The translations under genes were made by a program, and so were the position numbers. From contig NZ_JACAPG010000012.1 of assembly GCF_013385825.1 (NCBI RefSeq), positions 56,237-120,236 of the forward strand: DNA of 64,000 bases, read 5' to 3'. The notes under the pieces are model-generated. The model was not told the DNA's origin. It did not search any database and was given only the letters and a program-made list of their open reading frames with translations. Shown here piece by piece: positions 36,441-46,317 of this stretch. The DNA is from Pseudomonas reactans (lineage in GTDB: Bacteria > Pseudomonadota > Gammaproteobacteria > Pseudomonadales > Pseudomonadaceae). The stretch's first letter is position 1, and the number at the start of each line of letters is the position of its first letter.

Positions 36441-38075
36441 TCAGGTCAGAAGGTCTTGCAGGGTGGCGAGGTTGTCGGCGTCCTCGACTTTCTTGTCCTG
36501 CCGCCAACGCAACATCCGTGGAAACCGCACCGCAATCCCGCTCTTGTGCCGCTTGGACAGGGCAATGCCTTCGAACCCCAGTTCAAACACCATGCTCGGG
36601 GTCACGCTGCTGACCGGGCCGAACTTTTCCACGGTGGTCTTGCGCACAATCGCGTCGACCTTGCGCATTTCTTCGTCGGTCAGGCCGGAGTAGGCCTTGG
36701 CAAACGGCACCAGCGAGCGTTCGCTGCCGGCCGGGCCGTCCCACACGGCGAAGGTATAGTCGCTGTATAGGCTGGCGCGTCGGCCGTGGCCGCGTTGGGC
36801 GTAAATCAACACCGCGTCGACGCTGAACGGGTCGACCTTCCACTTCCACCACACGCCCATGTCCTTGGTGCGGCCGACGCCGTAGAGGCCGTCGCGGGCC
36901 TTGAGCATCATGCCTTCTACGCCGAGGCTGCGGGACGCTTCGCGTTGTTCGGCCAGATCTTCCCAGGTCGCGCCGGTCAACAGCGGCGACGCCCGTAATA
37001 CCGGCTGGTTGCACTGGGCGATTACCTGCTCAAGCTGCGTGCGTCGCTCAGCCTGGGTGTGGTTGCGCCAATCGTCGCCCTGGTGTTCCAGCAGGTCGTA
37101 GGCCAGCACCGCAACCGGGGCGTCCTCCAGCACTTTTTTGCTCAGGGTCTTGCGGCCAATCCGCTGTTGCAGCAGGGCGAAGGGTTGCACCGCGTCTTTC
37201 CACACCACGATTTCGCCGTCGATCACCGTGCCGTCGGGCAAGCCGCTTACCAGGCTGTGCAATTCGGGGAAGCGCTCAGTCACCAATTCTTCGCCACGGG
37301 ACCAGACCCACAGGCGGCCGTCACGTTTCACCAGCTGTGCGCGGATGCCATCCCACTTCCATTCCACTTGCCAGTCGGCGGGAGAACCAAGCAAATCGTT
37401 GAATTGCTCCACTGGTTGCGCCAAACCATGGGCGAGAAAAAACGGATAAGGCTGCCCGCCGCGTTGCGCATGTTCGTCGGGCGATTCGGCGGCGATGAGC
37501 TTGAGATAAGCCTCCGGCGTAGGACGGTTAGACAGATCGGTGTAGCCCACCAGTCGCTGAGCCACGCGCTTGCTGTCCAGGTCGGCCATCGCGGCGAGGG
37601 CGCGGGTGACCAGTAGCTTGGACACGCCTACTCGGAAACTGCCGGTGATCAACTTGATGCACACCATCAGGCTGGGTTGATCCAGTTGCGCCCATAACGC
37701 CGGTAGGCGCTCGGCCAATTCCAATGGCGGCAAGCCACGCAGGGGCAGGAGTTTTTCCTCCAGCCACACCGCCAAGCCGTCCTGCGAGGTGTAGGTAGAT
37801 TCCGGCAGCAGCAGGGAAATGGTTTCTGCCAGATCGCCCACTGATTGGTAGCTTTCTTCAAATAACCACGGTTCGATACCGGAGGCTTCAGTGGCCATGT
37901 CCCGCAACAGGCGTGTCGGCACCAGTTGCCGAGGGCGTCCGCCGGACAGGAAATACACGGCCCAGGCCGCATCTTCCGGCGCAGCATCGCGAAAGTAGTC
38001 CTGTAGCGCGGCCAGCTTGGCGTTGCTGGAGGTGGTGGCGTCGAGGTTGGCGTACAACTCGGCAAAGGCCTTCAT
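36441..38075 (-). CDS. ATP-dependent DNA ligase of the LHR repair module
   Basis: The 544-aa protein is a cisplatin-damage-response type ATP-dependent ligase. It has an N-terminal helical DNA-binding domain (about 1-200), then the nucleotidyltransferase with the lysine nucleophile in EWKWDGIRAQLV (near residue 240), SRGEELVTERFPEL, VIDGEIVVWKD and EGMMLKARDGLYGVGRTKDMGVWWKWK, and an OB domain with FGPVSSVTPSMVFELGFEGIA. Its ATG overlaps the exonuclease stop by 4 bases. Confidence 0.93.
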   Translation of the reverse strand: MKAFAELYANLDATTSSNAKLAALQDYFRDAAPEDAAWAVYFLSGGRPRQLVPTRLLRDMATEASGIEPWLFEESYQSVGDLAETISLLLPESTYTSQDGLAVWLEEKLLPLRGLPPLELAERLPALWAQLDQPSLMVCIKLITGSFRVGVSKLLVTRALAAMADLDSKRVAQRLVGYTDLSNRPTPEAYLKLIAAESPDEHAQRGGQPYPFFLAHGLAQPVEQFNDLLGSPADWQVEWKWDGIRAQLVKRDGRLWVWSRGEELVTERFPELHSLVSGLPDGTVIDGEIVVWKDAVQPFALLQQRIGRKTLSKKVLEDAPVAVLAYDLLEHQGDDWRNHTQAERRTQLEQVIAQCNQPVLRASPLLTGATWEDLAEQREASRSLGVEGMMLKARDGLYGVGRTKDMGVWWKWKVDPFSVDAVLIYAQRGHGRRASLYSDYTFAVWDGPAGSERSLVPFAKAYSGLTDEEMRKVDAIVRKTTVEKFGPVSSVTPSMVFELGFEGIALSKRHKSGIAVRFPRMLRWRQDKKVEDADNLATLQDLLT

Positions 38076-39076
38076 GCGCTGGCCTCTTCTTCGTCGTCAC
38101 CGTATTCAGTGGTGAAGCCCTGGGCATCCAGGCCTTTTTCCCGCAGATGGCGTACCAATACGCCGACAGACCCGTGGGTAACCATCACTCGCTCGGCGCC
38201 GGTTTGTTCGATGGCCCATAACAGACCCGGCCAATCGGCGTGGTCCGACAGCACAAAACCTCGGTCCACGCCGCGCCTGCGTCGGGTGCCGCGCAGGCGC
38301 ATCCAGCCGCTGGCGAAGGCGTCGCTGTAGTCGCCGAAGCGCTTGATCCAACTGCTGCCGCCGGCCGAGGGTGGGGCGATGATCAAGGTTTGGCGCAGCA
38401 GCGGGTCGGTTTTCTTGAAGTCACCGGCGTACAGGGTTTCGGGGATATAAATGCCGGCCTCGCGGTACACACGGTTCAACGGTTCGACCGCGCCATGGCT
38501 GAGGATCGGGCCGATGCTGGCATCGATACCGTGCAGGATGCGTTGGGCCTTGCCGAAGGAATAACAGAACAGCACGCTGGCCTTGCCGGCGGCGATATTC
38601 GCCTGCCACCAATCGTTGATCCCGGCGAAGATCTGCGCCTGGGGCTGCCAGCGGTAGATCGGCAGGCCGAAGGTCGACTCGGTGATAAAGGTGTGGCAAC
38701 GCACCGGTTCGAAGGGCGCGCAGGTGCCATCGGGTTCGACTTTGTAGTCACCGGATGCGACCCAGACTTCGCCCTGGTATTCCAGGCGCACTTGGGCCGA
38801 CCCCAGAACATGCCCGGCCGGGTGAAAACTCAAGGTGACGCCGTGGTGCACCAGTTGCTCGCCGTAGGCCAGGGTTTGCAGGTTGATGTCCTGACCGAGC
38901 CGCGAACGCAAGATACCTTCGCCGGGAGCCGCCGCCAGGTAGTGTTGGTTGCCGGTGCGGGCATGGTCGCCATGGGCGTGGGTGATGACCGAGCGTTCCA
39001 CCGGGCGCCAGGGATCGATATAGAAATCTCCGGCGGGGCAGTAGAGGCCTTCGGGGCGGGCGATGACAAGGTCCAT
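38072..39076 (-). CDS. Ligase-associated DNA damage response exonuclease
   Basis: The 334-aa metallo-beta-lactamase/beta-CASP-like nuclease starts MDLVIARPEGLYCPAGDFYIDP and has the metal motif VITHAHGDHARTGNQHY, HPAGHVLGSAQVRLEY, VASGDYKVEPDGT and VLSDHADWPGL. In the LHR module it is predicted to trim DNA ends before ligation. It is the first gene of a two-gene operon with the ligase. Confidence 0.93.
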   Translation of the reverse strand: MDLVIARPEGLYCPAGDFYIDPWRPVERSVITHAHGDHARTGNQHYLAAAPGEGILRSRLGQDINLQTLAYGEQLVHHGVTLSFHPAGHVLGSAQVRLEYQGEVWVASGDYKVEPDGTCAPFEPVRCHTFITESTFGLPIYRWQPQAQIFAGINDWWQANIAAGKASVLFCYSFGKAQRILHGIDASIGPILSHGAVEPLNRVYREAGIYIPETLYAGDFKKTDPLLRQTLIIAPPSAGGSSWIKRFGDYSDAFASGWMRLRGTRRRRGVDRGFVLSDHADWPGLLWAIEQTGAERVMVTHGSVGVLVRHLREKGLDAQGFTTEYGDDEEEASA

Positions 39077-39153
39077 GGGCGTGCCGGGGGCGATGGGCTT
39101 ATCAGGTAGGAGGCAAAGCGGTCACCACAAGTTCGATCTGATTCAACACCCTC

Positions 39154-39221
39154 CTGTAGGAGCTGGCTTGCCGGCGATGGGGACTTCGCGGACGCCATCG
39201 CCGGCAAGCCGGCTCCTACAG
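39154..39221 (+). repeat. REP pair (GTAGGAGCTGGC type)
   Basis: An inverted pair of CTGTAGGAGCTGGCTTGCCGGCGAT with a short spacer lies between the exonuclease and quiP genes. The left arm has GCTGGC where the right arm has GCCGGC. Confidence 0.9.
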
Positions 39222-39246
39222 ATTGGGGTGCGGCCGTGAAGCCGGT

Positions 39247-41688
39247 TTACTTGCCGGGGGTCAGGGTCAACCGAGCCTTCCCATACACCTTCTCAAAGTT
39301 CTGCGGCTGCATCGGGAAGCTCAGGTATTGCGCCTTGAGCGACGGGTCGATGCCATTGGCGTAGTTCGGGCTGGCCGGGTTGCCGGACTGGCCGATGCCG
39401 CCCTGGCCCATCATCGGTTCCACCTGGCCGAAGTCGACGATCATGCGCAGCGCCGGCACCTGGGTGGTGGCGAAGTCCTGGCCCCAGCTATACGGCGCAG
39501 GGTTCAGGGTGTTGTGGTCGCCACCGGACGCCAGCGGACCGCGAATCACCTGGCCATTGGTGTTTTTCCAGGTGGTGGTATGCAACTTGCCCCACTGCCA
39601 GGCCTTGTGATCGGCACCCAATTGACTCTCGCCCGCGCTGATCGCGGCGGCCAGGCTGCGGGCGAGGATCGCCGGTTTGTCTTCTTTCTGCGGGGTGCGC
39701 ACGTCATCCCAGAATGGGCTGTCTTCGCGACCCAGCAAGTGGTCGGCCTGGGCGGCGTAGGACAGGTTGGCATTGCTGACAAACGCCTTCCAGCTGGCAC
39801 TGTTTTCCGGGCCGAGTTCGTCGAGGAAGATCTGCTTGGTGCTTTCCTGCAGGAACAGCTCATAGATCGCCGCGTCGGCGGAGCTGGACACCAAGCGGCC
39901 ATCAAAGGCCATCAGGCGGCTCAGTGCTTCACGTGCCTTGGCCTGTTCGGCCGCCGGCAGCGCGTCAATCGCCTGTTTCAGCGGCTGGGCCATGCCTGGC
40001 GCCTGGAACATGGTCTTGAGCTTGGCGGCGAAGGTCGTGGTCTGGTCGTACTGCATGGCGATCATGCTGCGGCTGTCATGCTTGCCGGCATTGGCCAGTT
40101 GCGCCAGGCGTTCGCTGCGCTCCGGGGCATCCCAGGAGTTGGACAGTTGCATGCCATAACCGCGCGGCGCGGTGCGCTGGTTGGCGGTGCCGATCCAGCC
40201 TTGAGCCGGGTCCTGGTCATACGGGTGCAGCATCGCATCGGCGTAACCGTCCCAGTCAAAACGCGTGTCCCAGCCCGGCGACGGCAGCAGGCCTTCGCCT
40301 TCGCGACGGTTGGGGAAGCGTCCGGTGACTTGCCAGCCAATATTGCTGGCGTCGGCGAAGACCATGTTCAGCGCAATGGCGCGTATCTCGCGAGTAGCGT
40401 CCGAGGCCTTGCCCGCGTTTTGGGCGCGGGACAGGTCGAAGAACGCGTCCAGGCTCTTGTCGTCCTTGAAGTCGGCAGTTTGCAGCGACAGACCCAGGCC
40501 GGTGGTCAACGCCTGACTGCTGTTGAGCAGGGCGCCGTGGCGGGTTTCGTACACCACTTCGCGAATCGAGCGTTGGCCTTTGACGAAGAAGGTTTCGTTG
40601 CGCACACCGGCGGGTAGCCATTTGCCGTTGTTCTCGTAGTACAACGCGCTGCCCTGGCGTTTGACCTTTTCCAGGAACAGGTCCTGGGTGTCGCCCTTGA
40701 CCGTGCTCATGCTCCACGCGACCTTGCCGTTGAAGCCGGACAGCAGTGTCGGCAAGCCGGCAATCGAGGCGCCCACGGCCTGGTATTTCGGTGCACGGAT
40801 CTGCACGTAGCTCCACGGCGACGGCGCTTGCGGCTGGGCGGCGAGGTCGCCTGCCAACAGGCTCTTACCGCTACGGCTGCGTTGCGGGCTTATGGCCCAG
40901 TTACTTGAGGTGGTCACTGCCAGCGAATTGAGGCTGCTCAGTTGTTGGCTGACCGCGTCCAGCCCGGCCAGACCGGTGATCTGCCCCAGGTTCACACCCT
41001 TGAGCTTCTCGGCCTCGGCCAACGGGATCGCTTCGTCCGGCGCGCTTGGGGTGAGCCAGGCGAGTTTGTCGACGCCGACTTTCTGCGCCAGCACCAGCGA
41101 GGCAATTTCTTCCTGCAGGTTGGCCGACTCGCTGAAATTCAGCAGGCAGAACAGCAGTGCCGAATCCTCCGGCTTCCAGTATTCGGGCTTGTAGCCGGTC
41201 TGGGCCAGGTCCGGCGGCAGCTTGTCGCGGTAGCGGAACAGGTAGGCGTTGACGCCACGCGCATACACTTCGAAGAAACGCTTGAGGCGCGGGCTTGACG
41301 CGTTATACAACTCGCCGGCGCTTTTCTTCAGGTTGACCGCGCGCATGAACCGGTCGACATCCAGCACCTCGGGCCCGGACATTTCCGCCAGGCGGCCCTG
41401 GGCCAGCAGGCGCAGGGTGACCATCTGCGTGATGCGGTCACTGGCGTGCACATAACCGAGGCTGAACAACGCGTCATGGAAGGTGTTGCTTTCGATCAGC
41501 GGCATGCCTTGGGCATTGCGGCGCACGGAAACATTCTGTGCCAGGCCTTTGATCGGCTGCACGCCGACGACCGGGGGCAGGGTGTCCTGGGTGCTCTGGA
41601 GCTGGCAACCGGCCAGGCTTAACGCACTGGCCACTGCCGCGGCAACGCCGAACCGGGGAAGAAAATGTGAGAGGGCTGGCGAGGCCAT
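39247..41688 (-). CDS. quiP: Acyl-homoserine lactone acylase QuiP
   Basis: The 813-aa precursor belongs to the Ntn-hydrolase penicillin-acylase family. The P. aeruginosa homologue cuts long-chain acyl-homoserine lactones, the quorum-sensing signals. The N-terminus [20 protein letters not shown] continues to SLAGC, which looks like a lipobox (Cys28). The alpha chain is followed by the self-cleavage site [10 protein letters not shown], where Ser261 would become the N-terminal nucleophile of the beta chain; most relatives have Ser-Asn at this place. [44 protein letters not shown] and [17 protein letters not shown] are typical of the family. AGGAG precedes the start. Confidence 0.92.
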   Translation of the reverse strand: MASPALSHFLPRFGVAAAVASALSLAGCQLQSTQDTLPPVVGVQPIKGLAQNVSVRRNAQGMPLIESNTFHDALFSLGYVHASDRITQMVTLRLLAQGRLAEMSGPEVLDVDRFMRAVNLKKSAGELYNASSPRLKRFFEVYARGVNAYLFRYRDKLPPDLAQTGYKPEYWKPEDSALLFCLLNFSESANLQEEIASLVLAQKVGVDKLAWLTPSAPDEAIPLAEAEKLKGVNLGQITGLAGLDAVSQQLSSLNSLAVTTSSNWAISPQRSRSGKSLLAGDLAAQPQAPSPWSYVQIRAPKYQAVGASIAGLPTLLSGFNGKVAWSMSTVKGDTQDLFLEKVKRQGSALYYENNGKWLPAGVRNETFFVKGQRSIREVVYETRHGALLNSSQALTTGLGLSLQTADFKDDKSLDAFFDLSRAQNAGKASDATREIRAIALNMVFADASNIGWQVTGRFPNRREGEGLLPSPGWDTRFDWDGYADAMLHPYDQDPAQGWIGTANQRTAPRGYGMQLSNSWDAPERSERLAQLANAGKHDSRSMIAMQYDQTTTFAAKLKTMFQAPGMAQPLKQAIDALPAAEQAKAREALSRLMAFDGRLVSSSADAAIYELFLQESTKQIFLDELGPENSASWKAFVSNANLSYAAQADHLLGREDSPFWDDVRTPQKEDKPAILARSLAAAISAGESQLGADHKAWQWGKLHTTTWKNTNGQVIRGPLASGGDHNTLNPAPYSWGQDFATTQVPALRMIVDFGQVEPMMGQGGIGQSGNPASPNYANGIDPSLKAQYLSFPMQPQNFEKVYGKARLTLTPGK

Positions 41689-41803
41689 GGCAAAGCTCCT
41701 GCGGGGGTAGCGTCAGTAAAGGCGCTACGTTAGTGAGCGCGGCGAAACGACGCAAGCAGGAGTCGATGCTTATTTGTCGATTGATTTGTAGAACGCGTAA
41801 TAA

Positions 41804-41894
41804 CTGTAGGAGCCGGCTTGCCGGCGATGAGGCCGTCAGCCTCAGCGAAGATGGCGACTGTTCAATCGCCATCGCCGGCAAGCCGGCTCCTACA
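41804..41894 (+). repeat. REP pair (GTAGGAGCCGGC type)
   Basis: CTGTAGGAGCCGGCTTGCCGGCGAT and its inverted copy (ending CTACA) flank a spacer that itself contains GCGATTGAACAGTCGCC-like inverse symmetry (GGCGACTGTTCAATCGCC). It lies between the end of the GST gene and the quiP promoter. Confidence 0.9.
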
Positions 41895-41905
41895 AAGGGC
41901 CAGGC

Positions 41906-42550
41906 TCAGGATTTAGGCGGGTTCACCTTCTGTACCAGCTCATACGCGCGCACTGTTGCCGGCCGCTCCTTGATGCTGTTGAACCAGCGGTGCAGGTGTG
42001 GGAAATCTTCCAGGCGTTGGCTCTGCCACTTGTGGGAAACAATCCACGGGTAGATCGCCATGTCGGCAATGCTGTAGTCCTCACCCGCCACGAATGCACG
42101 GTCCGCCAAACGTCGGTCCAACACGCCGTAAAGGCGGGCCGTTTCGTCCACATAACGCTTGATCGCGTAGGGGATTTTTTCCGGTGCGAACTGGCTGAAG
42201 TGATGGTTCTGACCCGCCATCGGCCCCAGGCCGCCCATTTGCCAGAACAGCCATTGCAGCGCTTCCTGGCGACCGCGCAGGTCTTTTGGAAGGAACTGGC
42301 CGGTTTTTTCCGCGAGGTACAGCAGGATCGCGCCGGATTCAAACAGCGAAATCGGCGCGCCGCCGTCGGTCGGGTTCTGATCGACGATGGCCGGAATACG
42401 GTTGTTGGGAGCGATCTTCAGGAAGTCAGGCTTGAACTGGTCGCCCTGGCCGATGTTGATCGGGTGCACCTTGTAGGGCAGGCCGGCTTCTTCCAGGAAC
42501 AGCGATACTTTGTGACCGTTAGGGGTAGTCCAGTAATACAGGTCGATCAT
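41906..42550 (-). CDS. Glutathione S-transferase family protein, YfcG/YghU-like
   Basis: The start MIDLYYWTTPNGHKVSLFLEEAGL gives 214 aa. The thioredoxin-fold N-domain (about 1-85) has TPNGHKVS, where YfcG-type nu-class enzymes use a threonine/asparagine to bind two glutathione molecules and reduce disulfides, and the helical C-domain (about 95-214) has MAGQNHHFSQFAPEKIPYAI, typical of that class. FESGAILLYLAEKTGQF is the usual glutathione-binding region. The function is inferred from the family, and the physiological substrate is unknown. Its 105-base upstream gap separates it from the iron operon. Confidence 0.88.
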   Translation of the reverse strand: MIDLYYWTTPNGHKVSLFLEEAGLPYKVHPINIGQGDQFKPDFLKIAPNNRIPAIVDQNPTDGGAPISLFESGAILLYLAEKTGQFLPKDLRGRQEALQWLFWQMGGLGPMAGQNHHFSQFAPEKIPYAIKRYVDETARLYGVLDRRLADRAFVAGEDYSIADMAIYPWIVSHKWQSQRLEDFPHLHRWFNSIKERPATVRAYELVQKVNPPKS

Positions 42551-42655
42551 GAAGCTCTCCAAAAGTGGTGATGCTTGAGCGGATGCCTGTAGGTATAGGT
42601 AATGTTGGGCGTGCGAAATTTCAATGAAACATTTGCGCATACCCTTAGAAGCAAA

Positions 42656-43441
42656 TCAAAAAGCGCCATCCACCAACACCTGCAGTGATTGCTGCGAACA
42701 GCGCTCGATGCGTGCCCGCACGCGATACACCTCGGCAAACAGCAGAGGGTTAAGCACGTCGTCCGCCGCACCGCTGGCGTACAAGCGGCCCTGGCGCAGC
42801 ACGGCAATATGGTCGGCGAAGCGTGCGGCCAGGTTGATGTCGTGCAGCACCACCACGGCGATCAGGTTGTGTTCGCGCACCAGGCCGCGCACGCAGTCCA
42901 TCACCTTCAGTTGGTAATTGAGGTCGAGGGCACTGGTGGGTTCGTCCAGCAGCATCACCTGCGGGCGACGCGCGATGAGTTGCGTGAGGCTGACCAATTG
43001 GCGTTGGCCGCCGGATAGGGTGCTCAGCAACTGATCAGCCAAATGTGCGATGCCAATACGCTGCAAGGCGTCGAAGGCCTCACGCAGGCAGGCGTCGCTG
43101 GACAAGGGAATGCCCTCGACATTCGCCACGCGCAGCGCGGCGATCACACTTTCCATCACGCTGAGGCTCAAGCCTGGCGGCAGGTTCTGCGGCATGTAGG
43201 TCACACGCCGCGCGCGCTCGGCGACGGACATGGCCGACAGGTCGAGGTCACCCAATCGCACAACGCCTTGCATCTTTTCCAGCCCGGCCACGGCACGTAG
43301 GAGGGTGGATTTGCCCGCGCCGTTGGGGCCGATCAGGGCGGTGAGGCTGCCGTGGGGCAGGGTGGGCAGGCTCAGGTCGTGCACGATCTGCCGGCGCCCG
43401 TAACTCACCTGGGCGTTGTGTACACTCAAACCTTCGCTCAT
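42656..43441 (-). CDS. Iron-siderophore ABC transporter ATP-binding protein
   Basis: The 261-aa protein is a FepC/FecE-type ATPase. Walker A is LIGPNGAGKSTLLRAVAGLE, the signature STLSGGQRQLVSLTQLIARR, Walker [15 protein letters not shown] and the H-loop VVLHDINLAARFAD. The ATG overlaps the permease stop by 4 bases. It is the last gene of the iron operon. Confidence 0.9.
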   Translation of the reverse strand: MSEGLSVHNAQVSYGRRQIVHDLSLPTLPHGSLTALIGPNGAGKSTLLRAVAGLEKMQGVVRLGDLDLSAMSVAERARRVTYMPQNLPPGLSLSVMESVIAALRVANVEGIPLSSDACLREAFDALQRIGIAHLADQLLSTLSGGQRQLVSLTQLIARRPQVMLLDEPTSALDLNYQLKVMDCVRGLVREHNLIAVVVLHDINLAARFADHIAVLRQGRLYASGAADDVLNPLLFAEVYRVRARIERCSQQSLQVLVDGAF

Positions 43442-44496
43442 AACTGCCTCCCCCGCTTGAACACCAGCACCACGAAAATCGGCACGCCCACCAACGCGGT
43501 GACGATGCCCACCGGCACAATCACGCCGGGCATGATCAACTTGCTGGCAATCGACGACAGCGCCAGCAGCAACGCACCGGTCAAGGCGCTGGCCGGCAGC
43601 AGGAAACGTTGGTCTTCGCCCACCAGGATTCGCGCGATATGCGGACCGACCAGGCCGATAAATCCGATGGTGCCTACAAAGGCTACGGCGGTGGCCGACA
43701 GCAGGCTGATGCGCAGCAACGAGAAAAACCGCAGCCGCTTCACGTCCACGCCAAAGCTTTGCGCGCGGTCCTCACCCATGCGCAACAGTGTCAGGCGCGG
43801 TGCGGCGATAAAGGAAAACGGCATGACGACGGCGACCACCAAGGCCAGGATGCCAAGCTTGTCCCAGTTGGCGCGGGTCACGCTGCCGAGGGTCCAGAAC
43901 ACCAGTTGTTGCAGCACGTCTTCGGTGGCGACCAGTTGCAGCAAGGCCACCACCGCGTTGCAACTGAACACCAGGGCAATGCCGAACAGCACCAGGCTTT
44001 CCACCCCGGCGCCGCGCAAACGCGACATGGCTTGCAGCAAAAACACCGAGGCCGCTGCGAAGATAAAGGCCGAGAGGGAAATCGCCGTGTTGGCCGACAC
44101 CCACAGCGTCGTCACCGGAAACACAATCACCAGCGACGCGCCCAAGGCTGCTGCCGACGACACGCCCAGAGTGAACGGGCTGGCTAGCGGGTTGTTCAGG
44201 ATCGCCTGCATCTCGGCCCCGGCCAGCGACAACGCGCAGCCCACCAACACCGCCATCAGCGCGTAAGGCAGGCGCACGTTCCAGATGATCACCTGATCGG
44301 TGGCGCTCAGATGCGACGGGTGAACAATCCCGTCAAGCAGCGCCAGCAGGCCCATGCCCGACGGGCCGCTGGCCAGGTCCACCAGAATGGCGCAAACCAG
44401 TGCGGTGCCGAGCAGGCCCAGTAGCCAGGTACGCCGCGCCAGCAGGCGGCGGTAGCCGTGTGTGGCGCTGGCGAGGTCGAGGGTTTGGGTGGTCAT
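43438..44496 (-). CDS. Iron-siderophore ABC transporter permease (FecCD family)
   Basis: The 352-aa protein has about nine or ten membrane segments of the FecCD/BtuC type: VRLPYALMAVLVGCALSLAGAEMQAILNNPLASPFTLGVSSAAALG and, near the end, FVGTIGFIGLVGPHIARILVGEDQRFLLPASALTGALLL. It forms a homodimer channel in the family. It overlaps the upstream binding-protein gene and the downstream ATPase gene by 4 bases each. Confidence 0.92.
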   Translation of the reverse strand: MTTQTLDLASATHGYRRLLARRTWLLGLLGTALVCAILVDLASGPSGMGLLALLDGIVHPSHLSATDQVIIWNVRLPYALMAVLVGCALSLAGAEMQAILNNPLASPFTLGVSSAAALGASLVIVFPVTTLWVSANTAISLSAFIFAAASVFLLQAMSRLRGAGVESLVLFGIALVFSCNAVVALLQLVATEDVLQQLVFWTLGSVTRANWDKLGILALVVAVVMPFSFIAAPRLTLLRMGEDRAQSFGVDVKRLRFFSLLRISLLSATAVAFVGTIGFIGLVGPHIARILVGEDQRFLLPASALTGALLLALSSIASKLIMPGVIVPVGIVTALVGVPIFVVLVFKRGRQL

Positions 44497-45605
44497 TTAG
44501 GGGCGTCGATCCAATAGGCACCCTGCAACGGCATCCCCAGGAACTGCGCGTTGATCTGGTCCATGGTCGTCTGCGGATCCAGCTTGGCGAACAGCGTTGG
44601 GTGCACCCATTTGGCCAGCGATTCAATCGCCAGCAGGTTGTACGGCGAGTTGTAGAAGTCATGCCACAGGCCGTGGGCATTGCCCTCGCGGATTGCACGA
44701 AGGTTGGCGAATTCGGGACGCGCCAATACCCGGTCCAGCGCCTCGTGGGCTTCATCTGCGCCAACACCCGCGCCCAAGATCAAGCCGGGCTTGCGGTTGC
44801 CGGTGGCTATATACACATCCGGGTCGGCCTTGAGCGCGTACTCGACGCTGATATCGCCCAACGCACCCGGCACCACGCCAGCGGCGATATTGCGCCCGCC
44901 GACCAGTGCGATCAGTTCGCCCATGCCACTCTTGCCGGTGGTATGCCCCGGCGCTTGCCAAACGCCGGCCAGCAGTTCGAGGAACACACTCGGGCGCGGC
45001 CCCGCCGGCAAGGCGGCGACGGCATCGGTGATCACCTTGATGTGCTGGTCATAGAAACCCAGGAACGCCTTGGCCTGGGCTTCACGCCCCAATGCCTGGC
45101 CCAGCGCAGTCATGCTGGTGTGAGTGCCTTGCACCGGGTTGATGCGGAAGTCGACGAACAGCACCGGAATGCCCGCCTTGGCCAGCACATCGGCGACCGG
45201 ACTGTGTTCGGTCGGGCCGTGACCGGAAATGCTGAACACCGCCAGGTCAGGTTTCAACGAGAGGATTTCCTCGGCGCTGACGCTTTGTTCCGACGCTTGC
45301 CCGATCAGCGGGATGTCTTTCACCGTAGGGAATTTCGCCACGTAGGCGTTGTAGGTGTGTTGGTCGAGCAGGCGCAAATCGTTCTGCCAGCCGACGATGC
45401 GCTGGAAGGGCGCGTCCTTGTCCAGCAACGCAAACGCCGAAATCAGCCGGCCTTCACCTAGGACAACGCGTTTTACGGTGTCAGCCACTTCGACCTTGCG
45501 GCCCAGCACGTCGGTGACTTCATGGGCGGCAGCGGTTTCAGCGTGGCCGAGAACCAGGGCGCCGAACAGTACGCCCAGCTTGAGCAGGTGACGGGGTTTC
45601 AACAT
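44493..45605 (-). CDS. Periplasmic iron-siderophore binding protein
   Basis: Starting at MLKPRHLLKLGVLFGALVLG (GGAGT before it) gives 370 aa with a signal peptide ending near AAAHE. The class III periplasmic-binding fold follows: VTDVLGRKVEVADTVKRVVLGEGR, then LSLKPDLAVFSISGHGPTEHSPVADVLAKAGIPVLFVD and the second lobe with GAYWID at the end. No lipobox is seen. Which siderophore it binds is not known; the receptor next door suggests a catecholate or its iron after breakdown. Confidence 0.88.
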   Translation of the reverse strand: MLKPRHLLKLGVLFGALVLGHAETAAAHEVTDVLGRKVEVADTVKRVVLGEGRLISAFALLDKDAPFQRIVGWQNDLRLLDQHTYNAYVAKFPTVKDIPLIGQASEQSVSAEEILSLKPDLAVFSISGHGPTEHSPVADVLAKAGIPVLFVDFRINPVQGTHTSMTALGQALGREAQAKAFLGFYDQHIKVITDAVAALPAGPRPSVFLELLAGVWQAPGHTTGKSGMGELIALVGGRNIAAGVVPGALGDISVEYALKADPDVYIATGNRKPGLILGAGVGADEAHEALDRVLARPEFANLRAIREGNAHGLWHDFYNSPYNLLAIESLAKWVHPTLFAKLDPQTTMDQINAQFLGMPLQGAYWIDAPK

Positions 45606-45633
45606 GGCAGGGACTCCAGGTGAAGGCGGCGCA

Positions 45634-46314
45634 TCAGACATCGCTCCAGCGCCGCAACAGGTTGTGATAGGCGCCGCTCAGTTGCAGCAGCGCGTGGTGG
45701 TCGGCGTCTTGGGCGGTGAGGGTCTGGATCGCCACATCCATGTCCAATAGCAACTGGCGCTGGCTGTCTTCGCGCACCAGGCTTTCGATCCAGAAGAAAC
45801 TCGCGATGCGTTCACCGCGGGTCACTGGGTTGATCTTGTGCAAGCTGCTGCCGGGGTAGATCAGCAGGTGGCCGGCGGGCAGCTTCACCGCGTGCTCGCC
45901 GAAGGTGTCGCGGATCACCAGCTCACCGCCGTCGTAGCTGGCCGGGTCGGCCAGGAACAGCGTGGCGGAGATGTCGGTGCGCACCCGCTCGCGCACGCCC
46001 TTGATGCCGCGAATGGCGTTGTCGATATGCCAGTCGAACGCTTCACCGCCGCTGTAGCGGTTGAACATCGGCGGGTAGATGCGCTTGGGCAAGGCCGCCG
46101 ACATGAACAGCGCGTTGTCCGACAGCCGCGCCAGAATCTGCTCGCCGATGCGCAGGGCCACTGGCGACTCTTCCGACAACTGTCGGTTGTTTTTCGCCAT
46201 GGCCGAGCGCTGTCCGGCGGTCACCTTGCCGTCAACCCAGGGCTGATCGAGCAAGGTGGCCACGGTGGTTTCGACTTCGCTGGCGCTGAGCAGCGCCGGG
46301 ATTTCGATCAGCAC
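45634..46314 (-). CDS. piuC: Fe(II)/2-oxoglutarate-dependent PKHD-type hydroxylase PiuC
   Basis: The 226-aa protein of the PiuC family has the iron-binding motif [14 protein letters not shown] (HxD) and the distal histidine in [15 protein letters not shown], where the arginine would hold 2-oxoglutarate. PiuC genes are iron-repressed partners of PiuA/Fiu receptors in many Pseudomonas; the exact substrate is unknown. It follows the receptor by 3 bases and so shares its transcript. Confidence 0.93.
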   Translation of the reverse strand: MLIEIPALLSASEVETTVATLLDQPWVDGKVTAGQRSAMAKNNRQLSEESPVALRIGEQILARLSDNALFMSAALPKRIYPPMFNRYSGGEAFDWHIDNAIRGIKGVRERVRTDISATLFLADPASYDGGELVIRDTFGEHAVKLPAGHLLIYPGSSLHKINPVTRGERIASFFWIESLVREDSQRQLLLDMDVAIQTLTAQDADHHALLQLSGAYHNLLRRWSDV

Positions 46315-46317
46315 GGT

